A stretch of 28,641 bases of DNA. Source: Ignavibacteria bacterium UBA961. GTDB lineage: Bacteria > Bacteroidota > Ignavibacteria > Kapaibacteriales > UBA961. Numbering within the stretch: the stretch's first letter is position 1; every line of letters starts with the position of its first letter. A program made the position numbers and the translations under genes. The stretch lies in assembly GCA_002293005.1 (NCBI GenBank), contig DBCJ01000111.1, positions 9,940-38,580 on the forward strand. Direction: 5' to 3'. Of the stretch, positions 15,555-24,302 are shown one piece after another. The notes under the pieces were generated by a model. It had not been told where the DNA came from, did no database searches, and saw only the letters and a program-made list of their open reading frames with translations.

Positions 15555-16394
15555 TTATGGCCTTTTTCCACCGGTTGTGTCGGCAGGTATCGGTTGAACC
15601 GGTTGCTCGGCAGGAGCTGTTGGTGGTTGATTCGGACTAGTTCCACTACCGGCTGAATCCAAAGTTGGAATTTTGATCATATCCTGCAGACCATCCATTA
15701 CCGAATCTTTCAACTTGTCAAAAAGTCCTTTCTCCTCTTTCTTTTCTTCAGGAACTTCTGCTGGTTTGCGAGATCTGGTTCTTTTCGTACCTGAATTAGA
15801 GCTGGCAGGAGTTGATTTTTTGCTATTTCTTGGATCCTTGTCGATGGCTTCCTGCTGTTGTTTTTCCATGTCATCGACATTTATGCCAAGTTTTTTCAGG
15901 ACTTTGACAGTCAAATCATACTTTGGGTTTATAAAGGCCAAGGGCTGAGTTGATTTATCCCATACGATGTCATAATTATCATCAAAGGATATTTCCTGAA
16001 TTGCAGCATAAATTTTCTCTTCAACACCTCGAAAAACTAGTGCAATTGCGGCATCATACTCACCATTTGGACCTAATTTTCTGGTGGCATATTCCTCACG
16101 CTCTTTTTTCTTCTTCTCAAGGTTTGCAATCTTCTCTGTTTTTTCTACTTCAGTCCAAACAAGTCGATTTTTCTTGATTTCCAAATCAAGTTCATTAATA
16201 ACTTTTTGTTGATCCTCAAGCTCTCTTTTCCAATTATCAACCATTGTCTGGAGGCGCTGTTCTGCTTGTTTTGCTTCCGGAAATTTCTCGCGAATTGTTT
16301 GTGACGACACATAACCTACTTTCTGTGCATGCACAGAACCGATGCTAAAAAGCATTGCAATGAATGCTAGAGAAAAATTCCGAATGGTCAACAT
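15555..16394 (-). CDS. OmpH/Skp-family chaperone with long C-terminal extension
   Basis: A 279-residue exported protein with a signal peptide (about 1-24, ending VHAQ), then a Skp core: KVGYVSSQTIREKFPEA, a long charged helical pair (about 45-110), and a return segment with FDDNYDIVWDKS (about 135-150). The family is usually 150-180 residues; here about 90 residues are added (from 190), rich in Ser, Pro, Lys and Thr, with a short amphipathic GLFDKLKDSVMDGL segment and a Pro-rich end. Skp holds unfolded outer-membrane proteins in the periplasm for delivery to BamA. It is the second of two OmpH genes in tandem below bamA, 21 bases after the first, and precedes lpxD by 3 bases. Confidence 0.88.
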   Translation of the reverse strand: MLTIRNFSLAFIAMLFSIGSVHAQKVGYVSSQTIREKFPEAKQAEQRLQTMVDNWKRELEDQQKVINELDLEIKKNRLVWTEVEKTEKIANLEKKKKEREEYATRKLGPNGEYDAAIALVFRGVEEKIYAAIQEISFDDNYDIVWDKSTQPLAFINPKYDLTVKVLKKLGINVDDMEKQQQEAIDKDPRNSKKSTPASSNSGTKRTRSRKPAEVPEEKKEEKGLFDKLKDSVMDGLQDMIKIPTLDSAGSGTSPNQPPTAPAEQPVQPIPADTTGGKRP

Positions 16395-16415
16395 GATTTG
16401 CCCCCTGGACTTTGA

Positions 16416-16949
16416 TTATTTACTATTTCTACGAATTTTGTCCAACACTTTGAATGTCAAATCAAATTTATCATCTGCATAAAGCAATGCAGGATTTACT
16501 TTGTCGAGAATAAAATTGAATTTCTCATCTTTGGACACTTCTTTGATTGTCAAGAGAATGCGATCACGAATCGGAGTGAGAAAACTTTCTTGCAATCGAC
16601 GAATCTCGCCTGTATTGCCGAATTTCTCTTCTTGATATTGCATCATGCTCTGCTGAATTGCTTTCAATTGATCTTCTTCTTTCTTTTTTGCATCAGGAGT
16701 CATCATTGATTCTTGCTTTTTGTATTGCTCAAGCTTTCCTGTGAGATCCTTTTGCATAGCCACCAAAGTATCTTGGAATTTTGTTGCTATGTCTTTCAAT
16801 TTTTTGTCAGCTTCTTGTGCTTCAGGCAATTGCTTTAAAATAACTTCGGTATCGACATATCCGATTTTTTGTGTTTGTGCATTCATTGAATTGTTTGTGG
16901 CAATAAATGCAGCAATGAAACAAGTGAGAATAACAAATGAGTATTTCAT
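16416..16949 (-). CDS. OmpH/Skp-family periplasmic chaperone
   Basis: A 177-residue protein of normal family length, with a signal peptide (about 1-25, ending MNAQ) and the OmpH core: KIGYVDTEVILKQLPEAQEAD, a long Lys/Gln/Glu-rich helical tentacle (about 45-115), and a closing region with KFNFILDKVNPALLY and DLTFKVLDKI. It should bind unfolded outer-membrane proteins in the periplasm. It lies 31 bases after bamA, its functional partner, and 21 bases before a second, longer OmpH paralog that shares the DLTxKVLxK ending of the core. Confidence 0.92.
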   Translation of the reverse strand: MKYSFVILTCFIAAFIATNNSMNAQTQKIGYVDTEVILKQLPEAQEADKKLKDIATKFQDTLVAMQKDLTGKLEQYKKQESMMTPDAKKKEEDQLKAIQQSMMQYQEEKFGNTGEIRRLQESFLTPIRDRILLTIKEVSKDEKFNFILDKVNPALLYADDKFDLTFKVLDKIRRNSK

Positions 16950-16980
16950 AAATACAACCTATGATGAAATTGAATAAAGT

Positions 16981-19344
16981 TTATCTTCCAAATTGAAAAT
17001 GAAATTGCCAACCGGATCTTGGTCCTGTTGTTCCTTGAGGATCAAATCCATAACCATAATCAAAACCTAATAGTCCTATAGGATTGAGCAAAACCCGAAC
17101 GCCAAGTCCTGCTGATCTCTTTAAATCGAATGGATCGGCACTTCGCAAATTCTCCCAAACATTCCCTGCTTCAGCGAATGCAAGTAAATAAATTGGCATT
17201 GGATTAAGTGAAAGTGCAAAACGGGTTTCGATCACATGTCTTGTCATCACACGACCTCCACCGCTTGGGCCAATCGATCTATCTACATATCCTCTGAGTG
17301 GTGTGATGGCAAAACCACCAAGACCATTTCCACCCATGAAGAACAATTCATTACCCAGAATATTTGTGTCACTTCTTATGCCGGCAACATATCCCATATC
17401 AGTACTCATATATAGTACCAATCGTGGATTTCCATCTACACTCGCTAATGGATGGAACATCTCGAGATTGAATGTATTCTTGAGATAATCAACCTTACCG
17501 ATCCCAATTCCACCTGCAGCAAATGTTGATGAATATGTGAATCTCGAACCTGAAGTCGGGAAGATCGCATTATCCAAACTAATTCTTGATACAGATCCTG
17601 TCATGCTGAGTTCACCGCCATTGAATGCACGAAATACACCTTGTGATGCAGTTTGTTCATTGTATTGAGCACGAACGACTCCATCTACTCTGAAATAATC
17701 ATCAGGCCAACGCAATCTGCGACCAATATTGACGGATGCACCATAGCGCGTTAGATTGAACACAAAATTTTGTCTTATCGAATACAAATTCACTCCCAAT
17801 GTTGTGGGAGTATTATTGAGCCAAGGTTCCGTGAATCCAAGTTGAATGGTTTGATATCTACTTTGCTGACCAAATTCCGCATTTATGTTGAGAATTTGTC
17901 CACCACCGCCGCGTAATGGCTCTGAGAATGAGAAATTATTCAATGTAATACCGATAGAACCGGTCAATCCGAATGTACCTGCATATCCCATTGAGGCATT
18001 GAATGTATCTGTCGAGCGTTCTTCTACTCTGTACAGTACATCAACTTTGGTATTGTCAACAGGTTTGATATCCGGCTTTAAAGCCTCAGGGTTGAAATAA
18101 TTCAAAACGCCGAGACCACGCACGCTTCTGATGATTGCGGAACGATTGAAAAATTCTCCAGGCCTTGTGAATAGCTCTCTACGAATGACTTTGTCTTTGG
18201 TTTTTGTATTGCCTACAATCTCAACTTTCCGAATGATATAGCGATCTCGTTCAAATACTTTGACAACTATGTCGAGTGAATCCCCTTCACTTTTTCTTTC
18301 TTCTTTGATCAAATTCGCTCCCAAATATCCATTGTCCAGATACATCGATGCCACATCCGATTGATCCTCATTTCCGGATAAATTCATGTCAAAACGCTCA
18401 GCATCATAGGGTTCATTAAGAGGAATATTCAGACGGCGGAACAAAATCTCCTGAGGATAGACTGTATTTCCCTCGAATGTAACAGATCGCAAATAATATC
18501 TCTTGCCTTCAAAAATGTCCAAATGAACACTGACTTTTTGAATATCTGGATAATAGATTATGCTATCCTTTACGATATCTGCATCTATGAAACCTTTGGA
18601 TCTAAAAAATTGAAGTAATTTCTTTTTATCGTCTTCATATTTCAATTTATCAAACTTGGATGAAGACCAAAATTTCCACCAAGTTTTTGTTTTGGTATCT
18701 TCAAGCGCACCAACCAAATCGGATGAAGCAAGTAATTGATTACCCGAAAAAATGATGCTATCCACATAAAAATCCGCACCTTCTTCTATGGTCATTTCCA
18801 AACGAGCATATAATCCAGTATCGGTTGGAATCAAATTTGGAGTGATTTTGGCATACATCAAACCTTCTTTCTCATAAAGAGCCTTCACTGCATCCTTGGC
18901 CAAATCAACTTCATATGCGGAAAGGATATCGCCTTTTACTTTCGCTATCGCTTTTTCGATGTCTTTTGAACTGACTTTATCATTACCCTTGATTTCAAGC
19001 CAACTAAAGCGTTTGAATTCACTGACCTTGATGGTGAGAAAAACACCACTTGCCGTGATTTTGTCAATCACGATATCTATGGATTCAAACTGATTTCTCT
19101 GCCATAAATTCCTGATTGCCTCCTGTTGCTTCGGCCCGGGAATCTTCATTTCCTCGCCAACTTTCAATCCGGAAATAGTAATAATTGTCTGCGCATCGGC
19201 ATAGGTATTACCTTCTACTGAAACACCAGCAATGAGATAAGACTTTGCTTGACCTTGTGCAAATATGGAATTATGAGAAGGTATGATCCATGTCGAGAAC
19301 ATGAATAATAATGCAAAACACCATCTATTTCGTAAAATGTGCAT
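16981..19344 (-). CDS. bamA: Outer membrane protein assembly factor BamA
   Basis: A 787-residue protein from ATG 19344; a GTG at 19356 would add four residues and overlap the uppS stop in a GTGA arrangement, so either start is possible. A signal peptide (ending SIFAQG) leads into POTRA repeats over about residues 30-415, visible as recurring hydrophobic strand-helix units such as IAGVSVEGNTYA and LRSVTFEGNTVYP. The rest is a 16-strand Omp85 barrel, with the conserved LRGYVD loop motif and a C-terminal aromatic strand ending in FHFQFGR. BamA inserts beta-barrel proteins into the outer membrane. The flanking uppS and ompH genes match the FCB gene order. Confidence 0.95.
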   Translation of the reverse strand: MHILRNRWCFALLFMFSTWIIPSHNSIFAQGQAKSYLIAGVSVEGNTYADAQTIITISGLKVGEEMKIPGPKQQEAIRNLWQRNQFESIDIVIDKITASGVFLTIKVSEFKRFSWLEIKGNDKVSSKDIEKAIAKVKGDILSAYEVDLAKDAVKALYEKEGLMYAKITPNLIPTDTGLYARLEMTIEEGADFYVDSIIFSGNQLLASSDLVGALEDTKTKTWWKFWSSSKFDKLKYEDDKKKLLQFFRSKGFIDADIVKDSIIYYPDIQKVSVHLDIFEGKRYYLRSVTFEGNTVYPQEILFRRLNIPLNEPYDAERFDMNLSGNEDQSDVASMYLDNGYLGANLIKEERKSEGDSLDIVVKVFERDRYIIRKVEIVGNTKTKDKVIRRELFTRPGEFFNRSAIIRSVRGLGVLNYFNPEALKPDIKPVDNTKVDVLYRVEERSTDTFNASMGYAGTFGLTGSIGITLNNFSFSEPLRGGGGQILNINAEFGQQSRYQTIQLGFTEPWLNNTPTTLGVNLYSIRQNFVFNLTRYGASVNIGRRLRWPDDYFRVDGVVRAQYNEQTASQGVFRAFNGGELSMTGSVSRISLDNAIFPTSGSRFTYSSTFAAGGIGIGKVDYLKNTFNLEMFHPLASVDGNPRLVLYMSTDMGYVAGIRSDTNILGNELFFMGGNGLGGFAITPLRGYVDRSIGPSGGGRVMTRHVIETRFALSLNPMPIYLLAFAEAGNVWENLRSADPFDLKRSAGLGVRVLLNPIGLLGFDYGYGFDPQGTTGPRSGWQFHFQFGR

Positions 19345-19352
19345 GCCCCTGA

Positions 19353-20201
19353 TCACCTGGAAGAAAATGATGATATAATTCTTCGAAGGGAGCCTTGTTG
19401 ATTCTCCTTCTCATCCGATTCACGCAATTGTTGACCGGTTTTTCCAAAACGACGCTCTCTATTGAGAAAATCTTTCAAAGCACAGTATAAATCATCTCTT
19501 CTGAAATCAGGCCACAGTTGTTTTGTGATATACATTTCAGAATAAGCAGATTCCCACAATAAGAAATTACTCAAACGCATTTCACCAGAAGTTCTGATCA
19601 TAAGATCCGGGTCAGGCATTGAATCGGTCAATAAATACTTCGAAAATTGCTCATCGGTGATGTCTTCCGGAGACAAAGTCCCTCGGCGAATATCCAGTGC
19701 AATCATTTGTACGGCACGAACAATATCCCATCTTCCCGAATAACTTAAGGCCAAAGTGAGTGTTAATCCTGTATTCTTGGAAGTGCGCTCGATTGCTTCA
19801 TTAAGTATTGTTTGCACATTCTTGGGTAGGGCATTTATCTTCCCGATTGCATGAAGCCGAACATTATTGGCATCAAGCTCATCAATCTCTTGCAAAAGAT
19901 ATGTTTTGAGGAGAGACATCAATATTTGGACTTCCATTCTTGGTCTTTTCCAATTTTCCATTGAAAAAGCATAGACAGTGAGGAAACCGATATTCAACTG
20001 CGAACATGCTTTGACGATATCACGAACACTCTCTATTCCCTGCTGATGTCCCGCAGCTCTTGGGAGATTTCTGTCCATTGCCCAGCGACCATTTCCATCC
20101 ATGATGATGGCAATATGGCGTGGCAAGTCACCGACCTCAAGTAAAGAGGCTTGAAATTGTTTGTCCTCAGGGGATTGACTATCTAACCATTGATTGATCA
20201 T
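19353..20201 (-). CDS. uppS: Undecaprenyl diphosphate synthase
   Basis: A 282-residue cis-prenyltransferase. The motifs are all present: HIAIIMDGNGRW (D35 binds the Mg-diphosphate), RAAGHQQG (48-55), YAFSMENWKRP (77-87), ALSYSGRWDI, and the C-terminal RTSGEMRLSNFLLW (203-216). I use ATG 20201; a GTG 16 codons upstream gives a hydrophilic extension unlike the family, which usually starts close to the first motif. It makes the C55 lipid carrier for peptidoglycan and O-antigen. A near-consensus promoter at 20337-20366 lies upstream, so this is the first gene of the envelope operon. Its stop overlaps the start region of bamA. Confidence 0.95.
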   Translation of the reverse strand: MINQWLDSQSPEDKQFQASLLEVGDLPRHIAIIMDGNGRWAMDRNLPRAAGHQQGIESVRDIVKACSQLNIGFLTVYAFSMENWKRPRMEVQILMSLLKTYLLQEIDELDANNVRLHAIGKINALPKNVQTILNEAIERTSKNTGLTLTLALSYSGRWDIVRAVQMIALDIRRGTLSPEDITDEQFSKYLLTDSMPDPDLMIRTSGEMRLSNFLLWESAYSEMYITKQLWPDFRRDDLYCALKDFLNRERRFGKTGQQLRESDEKENQQGSLRRIISSFSSR

Positions 20202-20336
20202 GCTATGCTCAATGTCATTCTTCGACAAAAACAAATGATTGACACCCACTCGGTGTGCAAATTGATTTCCAACATTTGGGGATCAAAGAAACATAGGCAG
20301 TGAACTGATAGTCGCTTAGTGCGGAAAAAATCTTGG

Positions 20337-20366
20337 CAAAAATACTGTTATATGCTGAAAAAACAA
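20337..20366 (-). promoter_or_regulatory. Bacteroidota-type promoter of the uppS-bamA-ompH-lpx operon
   Basis: On the minus strand TTG (20366-20364), 19 bases, then TATTTTTG (20344-20337): an exact match to the TTG/TAnnTTTG pattern with consensus spacing. It lies in the 207-base gap upstream of uppS (20202-20408), which otherwise holds only an untranslated leader of about 130 bases with a small 5-bp hairpin at 20242-20256. No competing gene is present in the gap. Confidence 0.62.
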
Positions 20367-20408
20367 TAGTACAAGACGAATTTCAATCAATATCGCCATA
20401 GTTTTTTC

Positions 20409-21929
20409 TCAAATGATGCGCAAAAGGAGTAATGTCTTATCATCAACCACATAATTTGACTGTTCATCAGATTCTACGATTCCAAGTTTACTCAATAATT
20501 CATGTGCTGAAAGTTCATCACTCCGGGAAATTTGAGACAACTGCTCTTTCAAGAGATCTTTTTCATGCAGAGAAGAGTCATGTACTCCATCTGTGTAAAG
20601 ACATAATAAATCTCCACTTTCAATGGTGAACATTTCGGATTCTAGATGATGTAATTCTTTCAATACACCAAGCACCATGCATCCTTTTTCCAAAGCGATG
20701 ATTGAGCCATTCGACTTTTTCAGCAATGGTGCTTCATGCCCGGCATTGATTGAGATGAATGAAGTTCTATCAGGATTCATCTTAATGAACATGCATGTCA
20801 CGAAAATATCAGATGCAGTATGTTCATAAATCAATGCATTGATTTCTCGGATGATATCCTCGGGAGTTTTTTCTTGTTTGACGAGTAAAGTACATGCTGA
20901 CTTTACCATGGACATTATCATTGCAGAACCTATTCCCTTCCCGGAGACATCTGCCATGATCAAAGCAAGCGATCCATCCGAATACGGAATCACATCCATG
21001 TAATCGCCGCCTATTTCCAAACTTGGAATATGTATTCCCGATAATTCACAATGTGAGTATTGTGTATCGAATGAAGGGAAAAGATTGTTTTGAACAATAC
21101 CGGCAATTTCCATCTCTTTTTGCAATTGGGTCAATTTCTGTTCCTCAGCATGCAATCGGGCTCTTTCCAGTGATACCGCAGTCACCATGCCCAGCATTGA
21201 CACAAAGTACATGTCATCATCTGAGTATGGTCGCATATTGGACTGAGGACCCAATATGAGTGCCCCATGAGAATGTCCTCCATATATCATTCCAATGCAG
21301 GTGAATTCATCAATTGTGGAATATTCAAGGTCCGGATCGATTTGAGAAAGTATATGGAGTTTTTTTTCATCGGATATTCCATTTGAAGAAATGAAATCAT
21401 TGATTCCATCATTCCTCTTCACCAATACCCCATAGGTACTTACCATGAGTTGTCCCATCAGGAATTGTCCACCAATATCTGCTATGCCCTTTGGAGTTGA
21501 TTGCAAGATGATATCCGAAAGCATTTCCATTATTGTTGTCATCAACAAAGAAGTACGGCCTAAATTTCGCGAACTATTCGATGCCATATTTCTATTTTTC
21601 ATTGTACTCAACATGAGCGAAGTAATAGCGTTCATGATTGAAAGCAATTGAATTTGTTCCGGGTTCAAACCTAATGTTGAATAATGAATCTCGCCATGCA
21701 GAATACCTCCATGATTCAGATACATGACATCATATTCTCCACCAAATGAGTGTCCTTTTTGAATAATGGAATGTAATCCGAATTCCGAATCTCTCAATAG
21801 AACTTCAAATGCAAGTGTGGGATCGGCGGAACAAATTGTATCTGCGAATATGACACATGCTTCATATTCATCATTGGCATTTGACAATTCATGAAGAAAA
21901 TCAGGAAGAATAGACCGAAGGGAATTCAT
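20409..21929 (-). CDS. GAF-like sensor with SpoIIE/PP2C-type phosphatase domain
   Basis: A 506-residue protein from ATG 21929 (a TTG 12 codons upstream is the weaker alternative). The first 260 residues look like one or two GAF-type sensor regions (for example GALILGPQSNMRPYSDDDMYF near 222-242). A helical connector (EEQKLTQLQKEMEIAGIVQNNLFP) leads to the SpoIIE domain: GGDYMDV (D309), ADVSGKG (D327), INAGHEAPLL, LYTDGVHD (D447) and VVDDKTLLLL (D497). The metal-binding aspartates are intact, so it should be an active Ser/Thr phosphatase, the class that dephosphorylates anti-anti-sigma proteins. No kinase or antagonist gene is adjacent. It lies 47 bases downstream of the ybaK gene, likely the third gene of a regulatory operon. 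Confidence 0.9.
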   Translation of the reverse strand: MNSLRSILPDFLHELSNANDEYEACVIFADTICSADPTLAFEVLLRDSEFGLHSIIQKGHSFGGEYDVMYLNHGGILHGEIHYSTLGLNPEQIQLLSIMNAITSLMLSTMKNRNMASNSSRNLGRTSLLMTTIMEMLSDIILQSTPKGIADIGGQFLMGQLMVSTYGVLVKRNDGINDFISSNGISDEKKLHILSQIDPDLEYSTIDEFTCIGMIYGGHSHGALILGPQSNMRPYSDDDMYFVSMLGMVTAVSLERARLHAEEQKLTQLQKEMEIAGIVQNNLFPSFDTQYSHCELSGIHIPSLEIGGDYMDVIPYSDGSLALIMADVSGKGIGSAMIMSMVKSACTLLVKQEKTPEDIIREINALIYEHTASDIFVTCMFIKMNPDRTSFISINAGHEAPLLKKSNGSIIALEKGCMVLGVLKELHHLESEMFTIESGDLLCLYTDGVHDSSLHEKDLLKEQLSQISRSDELSAHELLSKLGIVESDEQSNYVVDDKTLLLLRII

Positions 21930-21976
21930 GTTCTTATATGAATGTATGCACGGAAACTTTGTCAAATGTACAGTTT

Positions 21977-22453
21977 TCAGAGGAGATTGGAGACTGTAGC
22001 TTGAGATGCTGACTGAAGATCTTTTGGTTGAATGAGTATTTGCATGCCCCTTTGACCAGGACTGATGCTGATTTTTTCAAATAGAAATGCGGTTTCTTCC
22101 AAAAATGTGGGAAAGTGCTTTTTCATTCCTATTGGGGAGCAACCACCGCGAATATATCCAGTGAGTGGATACAATTCACTGATGGGTAGAAGAGAACATG
22201 CAGTGTTTCCGGTGGATTTCGCTACTTTTTTTAGGGAGACTTCAGCATTACCCGGTACTACAATCACAAAAACGGCTAATTCATCACCTTTCAAAACCAA
22301 GGTCTTGAATACTTGCTCATGAGGCATGCGTATTTTATCCGCTACACTTATTGCATCAAGTGCATCTTCCGACCAATCATAGGTTAGTAATTCATATGAT
22401 ATATTCAATGAATCGAGTATTCTACAGCAATTGGTCTTTTTGGATATGCTCAT
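21977..22453 (-). CDS. ybaK: YbaK/EbsC-family aminoacyl-tRNA deacylase
   Basis: A 158-residue cytoplasmic protein of the YbaK/ProX trans-editing family. Characteristic pieces are EQVFKTLVLKGD (with the catalytic-region lysine), AVFVIVVPGNAEVSLKKVA, and GYIRGGCSPIGMKKHFPTF, the signature of Cys-tRNA(Pro) deacylases. It hydrolyses mischarged Cys-tRNA(Pro). Its ATG overlaps the stop of the TPR-LuxR gene in an ATGA junction (22450-22453), so it is translationally coupled to a regulator. That pairing is unusual for a translation-quality enzyme and may reflect only economical gene packing. Confidence 0.92.
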   Translation of the reverse strand: MSISKKTNCCRILDSLNISYELLTYDWSEDALDAISVADKIRMPHEQVFKTLVLKGDELAVFVIVVPGNAEVSLKKVAKSTGNTACSLLPISELYPLTGYIRGGCSPIGMKKHFPTFLEETAFLFEKISISPGQRGMQILIQPKDLQSASQATVSNLL

Positions 22454-24126
22454 GATTCAATGGAAGACAAAAATCCATCTATTGTTTCTGAGGCTTGAAG
22501 TCCGGCTTTTCTTCGAATATTCAAGCGATGTGTTTCAACGGTTCTTGTGGAAATATCCAAAAATGTTGCAATCTGATATGTAGAGAATCCACATCGAATC
22601 AGCATGCTCACTTCGGATTCTTTCATGGTGATTTCAGGAATCAATGTTTCCAACTTCGTCTGAAATCCAGAATATGTTTGATGGAATTCACTAAAAAACA
22701 ATTCTCTTTCTATGTCAGTACCAGACAAAGGCATGAGCAAAGTACTGATTTCTTTCAAAACCTTAGTTTTGGTACCATTCTGTTCCAATATCTCAAGTAC
22801 TTTGGAACGCACTTCGCCATAGCGATTCAGCTCTTTCATGATGGAAGAAGTTCTTTCCAATAATTGATTACGCAAGTCTTTGGTTTCTCTACCCAATTCA
22901 TGATTTTGTTTTTTTAGCAATTCATTTTCTTTTTGATGCAAAGAAGAGACATACTGTATTTCAAGATCTTTGATATTCCTTTGCGCCTCTTTTCCAAGTA
23001 TTGCATGTTGCACTTGATACGATTCATGCAGCATGGAAAAAGCTCTTTCCCATTGTTTTCTTTGTCTCAGCCAAAATCCCCAATGTCTTAAGACCCAAAC
23101 CCGCAATTGAAGAAAATCATACTTTTGAGTCATCAAATGTGCTTGTTGAAAATGATGCTCTATTTTGCCATTCTTCGAAGATGCAGGCTGCATATCCATG
23201 AAGAGTCTGGCTAATTTATAATGTAATGTTGCTTCATGAAGAGGAAAGGGATACTTTTTATAAAGTTTTCCTGCCTCATTAAATGACTCCAATGCTTGTT
23301 TGTGTGATCCAATTTTGGAGAATGCCGATCCTGTCATGACATGCATTCTTGACAAGTCATGATATGCTTTTCTTTTCTTTGCGATGCAAATGCAATCTTT
23401 TAAGATTTCCAATGCTTTCTCAGGACTTTTCTTTGTTTTCATCAATGAAATGGATGCGATGTTTGACAAAGCTATAAGCTCTGTTCGCCAATTCTTCTCC
23501 ATCCGCGAATTATTGATTGCTTCTTGAAGATATTCTTCGGCTTTTTCAAAATCCTGCATAGCAATATTAAAATTACCCATACCTAACTTTATTTGAGAAT
23601 CTAGGAATGGTTCACCCGGTAATTCCAATTGAATTTCTTTTGCTTTTTGAAGGTAATTCAAGCAATGATCATATTTATCGATTTTCTGAGCATGTTGTGC
23701 CAATGTCATTGCACATCTAAATGCATGAAGCAATTCTCCATGAATCATGAATGTCTCTAGAGATTCACGCAAGACCCTTTCATCATCAGGTATTATCTCA
23801 ATATCAGATCGAAGTCTGTAATGCTCTCTGGCTAAATGAGCATGCTGTATGGAATGATTTGTTTTTGCAACAATACCCGCCATTTTATCAAGCAAATCAA
23901 AAGCCTTTTCTCTTTGCATCATTCCATGAAGAATATTGCACCTGATTCTCAATAAATCAAATATGTATTGTGAGAATCTATTCTCGCTGATCAATTCGCG
24001 AGAATGCATATCCTCGTATTTGTGCTCAAGAGCAGTGAGGGATTTCATCACGGATGACATAGAATCCGTATATAATCGCCGCTCAACCCTGAGTATTTCT
24101 TCCCTTCCGGATAGTACTCTGTTCAT
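22450..24126 (-). CDS. TPR-repeat protein with C-terminal LuxR-type DNA-binding domain
   Basis: A 558-residue protein from ATG 24126; a TTG two codons earlier is possible. Residues 1-360 are helical repeats of TPR type (for example GMGNFNIAMQDFEKAEEYLQEA and GSAFSKIGSHKQALESFNEA). A coiled-coil region (about 385-440) follows. The last 65 residues form a LuxR/FixJ-type helix-turn-helix: MKESEVSMLIRCGFSTYQIA then STRTVETHRLNIRRKAGL, with the recognition-helix TVETHR. There is no receiver or kinase domain, so the TPR part probably senses a protein or ligand. It has no signal peptide or membrane segment. It heads the regulator-YbaK-phosphatase operon. I see no convincing promoter in the 24127-24302 gap on this strand. 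Confidence 0.88.
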   Translation of the reverse strand: MNRVLSGREEILRVERRLYTDSMSSVMKSLTALEHKYEDMHSRELISENRFSQYIFDLLRIRCNILHGMMQREKAFDLLDKMAGIVAKTNHSIQHAHLAREHYRLRSDIEIIPDDERVLRESLETFMIHGELLHAFRCAMTLAQHAQKIDKYDHCLNYLQKAKEIQLELPGEPFLDSQIKLGMGNFNIAMQDFEKAEEYLQEAINNSRMEKNWRTELIALSNIASISLMKTKKSPEKALEILKDCICIAKKRKAYHDLSRMHVMTGSAFSKIGSHKQALESFNEAGKLYKKYPFPLHEATLHYKLARLFMDMQPASSKNGKIEHHFQQAHLMTQKYDFLQLRVWVLRHWGFWLRQRKQWERAFSMLHESYQVQHAILGKEAQRNIKDLEIQYVSSLHQKENELLKKQNHELGRETKDLRNQLLERTSSIMKELNRYGEVRSKVLEILEQNGTKTKVLKEISTLLMPLSGTDIERELFFSEFHQTYSGFQTKLETLIPEITMKESEVSMLIRCGFSTYQIATFLDISTRTVETHRLNIRRKAGLQASETIDGFLSSIES

Positions 24127-24235
24127 ATACAACCAATTTATTACATCCCGAAACTATAGCTGGAAGCCTTATGGCACTTGCACTTCCCTTTTTGGACAAT
24201 TTACTTTTTTTTTAGAGACCATCATCTCAATAAGA

Positions 24236-24267
24236 TTGGGGAATTTATGGAATCTCATGTATGTTTG
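24236..24267 (+). promoter_or_regulatory. Bacteroidota-type promoter for the four-helix membrane protein
   Basis: TTG (24236-24238), 21 bases, then TATGTTTG (24260-24267), an exact TAnnTTTG match, about 35 bases before the ATG at 24303. A GGAG ribosome-binding site lies 8 bases before that ATG. Together they argue that the upstream in-frame ATG at 24261, which falls inside the -7 element, is not the start. Confidence 0.58.
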
Positions 24268-24302
24268 TCAACCACATATCCACCATTTTCCGGAGTTTAC
24301 AC

